A stretch of 64,000 nt of DNA, from positions 86,287 through 150,286 of the forward strand of contig JACYMD010000128.1 of the NCBI GenBank assembly GCA_015272215.1, given 5' to 3'. The position numbers and the translations under genes are program-made. The notes beneath the pieces are model-generated. The model worked only from the letters and a program-made list of their open reading frames with translations. It had not been told where the DNA came from and ran no database searches. Of the stretch, positions 57,362 to 64,000 are shown in pieces. Each line of letters opens with the position of its first letter. The stretch's first letter is position 1. Source of the stretch: Rivularia sp. T60_A2020_040 (GTDB lineage Bacteria > Cyanobacteriota > Cyanobacteriia > Cyanobacteriales > Nostocaceae).

Positions 57362-58645
57362 ATGATTGAACTAATTGGGTTACTATTAGGAATTTTTGGT
57401 GCAGGGGCTGGTGCAAGTTTTTTAGTAATTAAAAATTTGTACCATATTTGTCCACCTAGTGAAGTATTGATTTTCGCTGGCGGAAAACGTCGTCTTGCTG
57501 ATGGTCGGGAAGTTGGTTATCGTTTAGTCAAAGGTGGTAGTAGTATCCAAACTCCCTTGTTGGAACAGACTTATCGAATGAATCTGACCAATATGATTAT
57601 TGATTTAAAGGTAGTTAATGCCTATTCTAAAGGTGGAATTCCCTTAAATGTTGAAGGTGTTGCTAATATCAAAATTGCTGGAGAAGAACCAACAATTCAT
57701 AATGCTATTGAACGGTTGCTTGGTAAAAGTCGTAAAGATATCGAAAAATTAGCCCAAGAAACATTAGAAGGAAATTTACGCGGAGTTCTCGCTAGTTTAA
57801 CACCAGAACAAGTTAATGCCGATAAAATTACTTTTGCTAAAACATTACTAGAAGAAGCCGAAGACGATTTAGAAAAACTCGGTTTAGTTTTAGATAGTTT
57901 ACAAATTCAAAATATTTCTGATGATGTCCTTTATTTAGATTCTATCGGTCGTAAACAACAAGCCGAATTATTACGAGATGCACGCATCGCTGAAGCTAAA
58001 GCTCAAGCCGAATCGATAATTCGTTCCTCCGAAAACCAACGAATTACCGCCCTCCGTCGTATCCAACGCGACTTAGAAATTGCCAAAGCCGATGCCGAAA
58101 GACGTGTTCGTGATGCTTTAACTAAACGAGTAGCACTCATCGCTGAAGCTGAATCTTTAGTCGGAGCCGAAATCGCCCGCACCCAAGCCGAAGTAGCCGT
58201 ACAAACCGAACGAATCAAACAAATCGAACAACAACTCCAAGCCGACACCATTGCTCCCGCAGAAGCAGAAAGTAAACGCGCCATCGCGATCGCCAAAGCC
58301 AACGCCGCTCAAATTATCGAAGACGGTAAAGCTCAAGCCGAAGGTATCCGCAAACTCGCCGAATCTTGGAAGAGTGCTGGAGATAGCGCTAGAGAAATTT
58401 TCTTACTGCAAAAACTTGATGTTCTGCTCAAAGCAATGGCATCCAGTATTCCCGAAGTCAATGTTAAAAATATCACTTTTGTTGATGCCAACAGTGGTAG
58501 TCCCGCTACCCGTATGGCTGCCTTCATCGAACAACTGCGGCAAACCACAGGTTTAGATGTAACAGAAATACTCAAACGTCTCGGAGAAGGTCAAGCCATC
58601 ACAGCCAACCCCCACGTGAATTTAAATGCGATCGCCAATAAGTAG
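57362..58645 (+). CDS. Flotillin-like SPFH protein 2
   Basis: NLYHICPPSEVLIFAGGKRRLADGREVGYRLVKGGSSIQTPLLEQTYRMNLTNM...; clearly paralogous to flotillin 1. Confidence 0.9.
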   Translation: MIELIGLLLGIFGAGAGASFLVIKNLYHICPPSEVLIFAGGKRRLADGREVGYRLVKGGSSIQTPLLEQTYRMNLTNMIIDLKVVNAYSKGGIPLNVEGVANIKIAGEEPTIHNAIERLLGKSRKDIEKLAQETLEGNLRGVLASLTPEQVNADKITFAKTLLEEAEDDLEKLGLVLDSLQIQNISDDVLYLDSIGRKQQAELLRDARIAEAKAQAESIIRSSENQRITALRRIQRDLEIAKADAERRVRDALTKRVALIAEAESLVGAEIARTQAEVAVQTERIKQIEQQLQADTIAPAEAESKRAIAIAKANAAQIIEDGKAQAEGIRKLAESWKSAGDSAREIFLLQKLDVLLKAMASSIPEVNVKNITFVDANSGSPATRMAAFIEQLRQTTGLDVTEILKRLGEGQAITANPHVNLNAIANK

Positions 58646-59017
58646 GGCTTTCTCAAAACTTAAGCTGCTACCCAGCTAAATTGAATTTTAATCTTGTGGT
58701 CTCATTATTATTATATTAAATGAGACCTCTTTGATTTAATCTTTTATATTGCTTTTATATTGCGTTCAGCGATGCTGCTTAAGAATCGTGATGTTGTAGA
58801 TATAGAATAATTAGTTTTTTAAAATACAAAAATTATTGTGAGCGATAGTCTTTCTATATCTTTAAAAGACTATTTTTTCAAAAGGGTATTTTGATGATTT
58901 ATAGATAATTTATTCTGTATACAAATAAAAAAAAATAGATATATATTTTTTATCCAACGGTGAAAATGGGTAATAAGTGCTATTTTAAACGAGTGATTAT
59001 ATATATTTGATTTATTA

Positions 59018-59998
59018 ATGGTAATGAAGTTTTCTACATTTACTTTCGTTCTCGGATGGGTTTATCTTCTTTTGTTTTCTCTGTGGATTTTACTCCGGAT
59101 TATTTTCTTTGATAGTTTATGGTGGTTAGCCTTAATTAATACTGTAGCGCTATATATATTTGTGCCATTAATTATATTTTTGCCGCTTGCAGTTTTATTA
59201 CGTAGATGGCGCTTATTTTTGGGACTTTGTTTCCCTTTAGGTATATTTATTGGTTTGTATAGTTCCTTTTTTGTACCGTCTTTATCGGCTCCTATTTCCC
59301 AAAATCAACAAACTATCAAAGCAATGACATTCAATATGCTTTTTAATAACGATGATTATGATTCAATAAATAAAATGGTAGCTGAAAATAATCCTGATAT
59401 TATCGGTTTACAAGAAGTAGCCCCGCAAACAGTACCTATTTTAATTGAACGCTTTAGTAAAGATTACCCTTATCATGCTTTCCATCCTATTGAACTCGAT
59501 CATAATGTAGGTATTTTGAGTCGCTTTCCCATTGATAAATTTATCACTTTACCTGCACCACCGATAAAACGAGCAATTCAAGTAACACTCCGCTTAAATA
59601 ATGGAGAACCTCTAGAAGCAATTGTTGCACATTTGACTCCAAATTATCCTCATTACAAATTTTTCAAGTTAGCTAAATATTGGTATACCAGTCGCGCAGC
59701 GGAAGTATCTTATTTAACTAATATGATCAAACAGTATAATCAGCCGGTAATATTCATGTGTGATTGTAATTTTACAGATACATCAGAAAATTATTCTCAA
59801 ATGCATCATGTAATGAGGGATAGTTTTCATGAAGCGGGATGGGGTTTTGGACATACATACTTAAGTCCACTCTTTCCTATAGTAAGAATTGATTACATAT
59901 GGCATACAAAACAACTTCAAGCAATAGATGCTTATGTGGGGAAAGAAGCAGGTTCAGATCATCTTCCAGTAGTTGCTAAATTGCAGTTAATTAAATAA
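59018..59998 (+). CDS. Endonuclease/exonuclease/phosphatase family membrane protein
   Basis: N-terminal TM helices; KAMTFNMLFNNDDYDSINKMVAENNPDIIGLQEVAPQ...VGILSRFPI...GSDHLPVVAKL. Confidence 0.9.
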   Translation: MVMKFSTFTFVLGWVYLLLFSLWILLRIIFFDSLWWLALINTVALYIFVPLIIFLPLAVLLRRWRLFLGLCFPLGIFIGLYSSFFVPSLSAPISQNQQTIKAMTFNMLFNNDDYDSINKMVAENNPDIIGLQEVAPQTVPILIERFSKDYPYHAFHPIELDHNVGILSRFPIDKFITLPAPPIKRAIQVTLRLNNGEPLEAIVAHLTPNYPHYKFFKLAKYWYTSRAAEVSYLTNMIKQYNQPVIFMCDCNFTDTSENYSQMHHVMRDSFHEAGWGFGHTYLSPLFPIVRIDYIWHTKQLQAIDAYVGKEAGSDHLPVVAKLQLIK

Positions 59999-60092
59999 AC
60001 CTCCTCCATGTTAAAATTTGGAGTTTTGGGTAATTTCAGCAGTGGAAGAATCTTTAATAACATACACTGTTGTTTTTGTCAATACCTAAGTC

Positions 60093-61919
60093 CTATATTG
60101 GTTGATAAGAATCAATAACTTGTTTTAGCCTATTAATATCCGTGTCGTTTAGACTATCAAGTTTTTCTCTAAAAGATAACCAATAAGGTTGTACATTACC
60201 ATGCATCTCTACAGATTTCTTAAACATAGATATAAAGATATCTGGACAACCGAATGAATTATATATTTGATTATTTGAGCAAAAAGCTTTTAAGATATAA
60301 TCCCACTGTACAGGAGTCAGAAAATCCACAATTTTAGATAATAGGGAAGCATTAGACTTTGCAGTTGCAAAAGTGCCAGATTTCATAAAGGCATCTATTA
60401 TATTTGAAACATTTGTTTTAAGTAAAAAATTGATATGTTCATCAATATTTATATCGGGGTACTGTGATTTTAGTTCCCACAGCTGATCAATCTCTTCAAA
60501 TGTACATTCTTTTACTAGTTTATATAGATAAGTCTCTATTACTTTATGCAATTCAATTATGTCTTTATCTTGTTCTTCAAATTCGTCATCAAAGTATTCA
60601 AAGTATTCTTTGATTAAAATTAATTCATCTAATGATGCATCTTTAATTTTTGATTTTAAAAAATCTTTACTCAATTTATTTATTTTCTCATTTTCACATC
60701 TTTGTAAAGAAGAAATTATATTTTTTACAGGAGATTCTTTGATTTTATCCTTAAAATAAGATTCTATTTCTTCATTAAATACTTGATCATCATTCGTTAA
60801 AATTGTAATTAATTCAGTAAAAGATGCTTGTGGAATGAACTTTCTTAAAAGAGGGTTAATAATTTTTGCATTAAACTGTTTGTCGTAGCAGTGTTTTTTT
60901 ACGAACAACAAATCTTTAAAAGGTATTTGAAATTTATTTATTACTGTAGATGTTAGAAAATCTATGCGAGATGCCTTTACTAATAAATCAACTTTTTGAA
61001 TTGACAATTTCTGGGTAAAATAGCTTGATTTTTCTTCATATATATCTAACCTTTCAATAAATGTTCTTGCTTTTATTTGACATGGTTCACTGGTGCTTTC
61101 CCAAGCTTTTACAGTATCTAGATAAATAATTACTTTATCCCAACCTGTATCAACAACTCTGAGAATAATTGTGGATAACTGAGCATTTAATGTTTCGTTT
61201 GTTTCCTTGGGATACATTTTCGAGACAGCATTAAGTGCGGCAAATTGGCGCTCTCTTTCATCTTCTGGTAATTCTTCATTCAAGAGACTTTTAGTTAATC
61301 CAATCACAACATTTTTTATTAAGCTACAACGCGCACGAGCCAATGGTCCCTTACTAAGAGAACTTACTGCATTTTCTATATCCGTAGGGAAATACTCAGA
61401 TTTTATAGCTTGCCAAATTTGATTAAGAGCAGAACGACCTTGAACAGGTGGACGCTGTAAGAGGTGCATAACAGCACTTCTTAAATGGTAGCGAGCAAGT
61501 TCTGCTGTAGCCTCAAATGGTTCCTCTAAAGATACCATAGATGGATGGGCACATCTACTTCTATCTTCAAAAAGTCTTTCAATATCTGACTTTTCCATAG
61601 GTGAAATAAGTTCAAATGTTGAGAGCGCTTTGTTCGGAATTTCTGACTCGAATTTCCACAATTCTCTAACTTTTAAATCTGAAGCCAAACTTAAATTTTC
61701 AAAATCTTTTAATAATTTTGATGCTTCAGTATTTTCTAACAGTTCTAGCTCTCTTAATTTATGAAGAAAATCAAATACAACGGCATTCCAAGTTGAAACA
61801 ATGCAAGAGCGAAATGCTCCAGTTCTATAACAAGCAACTGCCTCTTGAATAATTTTTTTTGCTTGCTTATCGCGACAGCGCACAACTAATTCATCAAGGT
61901 CAATAAAAGTTTCATACAT
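60093..61919 (-). CDS. Large protein with HEPN-like N-terminal domain, function unknown
   Basis: AVACYRTGAFRSCIVSTWNAVVFDFLHKL...FEDRSRCAHPSM contains an Rx4H motif in a helical context; long helical C-terminal part. Confidence 0.55.
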   Translation of the reverse strand: MYETFIDLDELVVRCRDKQAKKIIQEAVACYRTGAFRSCIVSTWNAVVFDFLHKLRELELLENTEASKLLKDFENLSLASDLKVRELWKFESEIPNKALSTFELISPMEKSDIERLFEDRSRCAHPSMVSLEEPFEATAELARYHLRSAVMHLLQRPPVQGRSALNQIWQAIKSEYFPTDIENAVSSLSKGPLARARCSLIKNVVIGLTKSLLNEELPEDERERQFAALNAVSKMYPKETNETLNAQLSTIILRVVDTGWDKVIIYLDTVKAWESTSEPCQIKARTFIERLDIYEEKSSYFTQKLSIQKVDLLVKASRIDFLTSTVINKFQIPFKDLLFVKKHCYDKQFNAKIINPLLRKFIPQASFTELITILTNDDQVFNEEIESYFKDKIKESPVKNIISSLQRCENEKINKLSKDFLKSKIKDASLDELILIKEYFEYFDDEFEEQDKDIIELHKVIETYLYKLVKECTFEEIDQLWELKSQYPDINIDEHINFLLKTNVSNIIDAFMKSGTFATAKSNASLLSKIVDFLTPVQWDYILKAFCSNNQIYNSFGCPDIFISMFKKSVEMHGNVQPYWLSFREKLDSLNDTDINRLKQVIDSYQPI

Positions 61920-62048
61920 AGAATCTTAGAAGTATTGACAATATAATAAATGATCATAACGAAGGATTTACTCAAGATTGGTGATATTAAGTTTTTTCTC
62001 TAATTGTCCGATAGCTATTCATAGACGACATCTGTATTTAATTACACT

Positions 62049-62246
62049 ATTTTACCACTCTATCAATGCGTAAGTCCTAAAATTATTGAATATTGGGTGG
62101 TAAATCTCAAAAAAAGACAGTTGATTATATTTCGACAGCCATCAGATGGAGAATATGCTTCAAAATCTACCGTAACGGAAGGGACGATTTACCTGTTAGC
62201 ATTTCCGGATGTTGCTGTATCGGTAGATATGATTGTGAGTAATTGA
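62049..62246 (+). pseudogene. C-terminal remnant of a Uma2 (DUF820) family endonuclease-like gene
   Basis: Translation ...PKIIEYWVVNLKKRQLIIFRQPSDGEYASKSTVTEGTIYLLAFPDVAVSVDMIVSN* with no upstream catalytic portion; not in the ORF track. Confidence 0.75.
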
Positions 62247-62298
62247 CTGATAATTTGAATTTTTAATCCAAAAAAATCTCAAATCTCAAATCTAAAAT

Positions 62299-63165
62299 TT
62301 AATTGATTTTCATACTCAAATCCAACCACTTTGACTGAGTAATTGGCGCACTACTGGAAATATAATCAACTCCAGTTTCGGCTATAGCGCGAATTGTTTC
62401 GAGGGTGACGTTACCGGAAGCCTCAATTTTCACTCTATTATTATGCTGACGAATAACTTGCACAGCTTGACGCATCATATCCGGCTTCATGTTATCCAGC
62501 ATAATAATATCGGCTTTATATTCCAAAGCTTCTTTTACCTGTTCTAAATTTTCCGTTTCTACTTCTATAGTCAAAGGATAAGGAATCCGAGAGCGAATTT
62601 TATCTACTGCTTTTCCAATTCCACCAGCAGCAGCAATATGGTTATCTTTAATCATCACCGCATCATCCAAACCCATCCGATGATTGATAGCACCACCAAC
62701 TTGAGTCGCGTATTTTTCTAAAATTCTCAAACCTGGTGTAGTCTTGCGAGTATCTACAAATAAAGTCGGTAAATCCGTAATTTTTTCAACATACTTCCGA
62801 GTTAGCGTTGCAATGCCGCTCAAACGCATTGCTAAATTCAAAGCAACTCTCTCCCCCGTTAATAAAGCATCAAGGGAACCTTGTATTTGAGCTATAACTT
62901 TTCCCCGCTCGCAAAATTCCCCTTCCTTTACCAACGCATTAAAATCGACTTTTTCATTCAAAAGTTTAAATACTCTACCAGCAACGGGTAATCCAGCAAC
63001 TACTCCGTCAGCTTTAGCTACCCACAGTGCTTTACCTTCCGCTTCATCCTGAGTAAGCAGAGATTGCGTAGTGCGATCGCCTCTACCAATATCTTCTCGC
63101 AACCAATCTTTAAGATGATTATCCAAAATAATAGATTGAGGTAATACAGCCGTTGTGGTTTCCAT
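62299..63165 (-). CDS. nadC: Nicotinate-nucleotide pyrophosphorylase (carboxylating)
   Basis: LREDIGRGDRTTQSLL...ERVALNLAMRLSGIATLTRKYVEKI...FVDTRKTTPGLRILEKYATQVGGAINHRMGLDDAVMIKDNHI. Confidence 0.97.
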   Translation of the reverse strand: METTTAVLPQSIILDNHLKDWLREDIGRGDRTTQSLLTQDEAEGKALWVAKADGVVAGLPVAGRVFKLLNEKVDFNALVKEGEFCERGKVIAQIQGSLDALLTGERVALNLAMRLSGIATLTRKYVEKITDLPTLFVDTRKTTPGLRILEKYATQVGGAINHRMGLDDAVMIKDNHIAAAGGIGKAVDKIRSRIPYPLTIEVETENLEQVKEALEYKADIIMLDNMKPDMMRQAVQVIRQHNNRVKIEASGNVTLETIRAIAETGVDYISSSAPITQSKWLDLSMKIN

Positions 63166-63203
63166 GAATTGTTTTGCTAAATATAAATTCGAGTTTCTTA
63201 TTT

Positions 63204-63542
63204 TTAAGGTAGTACGAGATTGTCCGACTCATCAAACTCAAAAAACGGATTCCAGGCAACTTCCCATAAATGCTCGTCAAAATCCGCAAAATATCCGCTA
63301 TAACCACCCCAAAAAACTTTTTCAGCTTTTTTGACAATAGTTGCTCCTAAATCTTCAACCGTTTTGAGTACTTCGTCTACCTCTGCTTCTCCTTTCGCGT
63401 TGTAAGCAAGAGTGATTCCTGAAAATCCGTTTCCACCGGAATTAGTTTTTGCATCTTCAGCTAACTTCTCTCGTGGATAAAATCTCAAAGAGCGTTTTAA
63501 ATCTTTAACTCCCAAAGTCACTATATTTAATTTCTGTCTCAT
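63204..63542 (-). CDS. VOC-family (glyoxalase-like) protein, probably internally deleted
   Basis: LNIVTLGVKDLKRSLRFY then directly PREKLAEDA...FSGITLAYNAKGEAEVDEVLKTVEDLGATIVKKAEKVFWGGYSGYFADFDEHLWEVAWNPFF. Confidence 0.72.
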   Translation of the reverse strand: MRQKLNIVTLGVKDLKRSLRFYPREKLAEDAKTNSGGNGFSGITLAYNAKGEAEVDEVLKTVEDLGATIVKKAEKVFWGGYSGYFADFDEHLWEVAWNPFFEFDESDNLVLP

Positions 63543-63965
63543 AAGGCAGCGCCCGTTGATTTATTAGTTCATCAATACTACATCATTCCACCTCAAGCAC
63601 TATATATAGTCTCAAAAACGATTTCTAGCGTCATAAATCCGGTTTCTTCTCGTGAAAGCCTTATTCTTTGGTTATCCAACCAGTAAGAAACCCACTTCTT
63701 CGGTAATTCTTATATATATAGTCCGCGACGAACAACTTTGCTTGCTTAAAAAACAGTTAAACCTAAATTTCGCCGCTGCGATCGCGCTCCTCAAAATCGA
63801 AATCCGATCTTGAGATTGCCCTCGATGGCTGCTAAATCAATAAATTCCATTCCCACCAAGGGAATTTTTTAAAAAATTTCAAAAAAAATATCGCTTAAAA
63901 GCATTGATGCGTAAGGCTTATAGCGACAGTAAAAAAAGTTTTTTCAAAAAACTTTGAAAAAAGAG

Positions 63966-63994
63966 TTGACACAAACAAATTCTCTCGGTACTAT
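63966..63994 (+). promoter_or_regulatory. Strong sigma70-like promoter for a gene beyond the window end
   Basis: TTGACA-N17-TACTAT, immediately downstream of the perfect palindrome AAAGTTTTTT-C-AAAAAACTTT (63935-63955). Confidence 0.6.
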
Positions 63995-64000
63995 GTATAA

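Noticed and set aside
63119-63337. ORF 63119-63337 (-) between nadC and the VOC gene
   Set aside because: Overlaps both supported CDSs in another frame.

Overview
The window is chromosomal DNA from a filamentous, probably heterocyst-forming cyanobacterium. This is inferred from HIP1-type GCGATCGC sites, heptamer STRR tracts and gene content. The centrepiece (about 9.4-31.5 kb) is an exopolysaccharide locus that I recognise as matching the heterocyst envelope polysaccharide (HEP) island: rfbF, an LhgO-like oxidase, an SDR epimerase, rfbC, a Rossmann-SAF protein, glycosyltransferases, a PIG-L deacetylase, a Wzc-like protein, hepC-like and hepA-like genes, more glycosyltransferases and an O-antigen-ligase-like protein. 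Other blocks are: pheT (cut by the window start); an orphan PATAN/CheY response-regulator pair; a vWA-PP2C-kinase triad resembling TerY-P, with a membrane/TPR extension on the kinase; a divergent magnesium-chelatase H paralogue; trmB, miaB, smc and a ComM/YifB ATPase; a MerR-controlled permease operon with a clear 22-bp operator; an NfeD-like protein plus two flotillins; a HEPN-like protein; and nadC. The most unusual signals are: (1) an array of 123-bp tandem repeats that appears to have grown from the 5' region of smc, its last degenerate copy ending at the smc ATG; (2) a small TIR-bearing MITE-like family (about 110 bp) present in several intergenic copies, with one full-length copy translated in frame inside a PD-(D/E)XK-TPR gene and a core copy in the chelatase-H gene, which also carries a second repeat type in frame; (3) a hairpin repeat triplicated between the two flotillin genes; (4) remnants such as a decayed Uma2 fragment and a VOC protein with an apparent internal deletion. 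No CRISPR array, rRNA or tRNA was identified. All homology calls come from reading the translations, without database searches.
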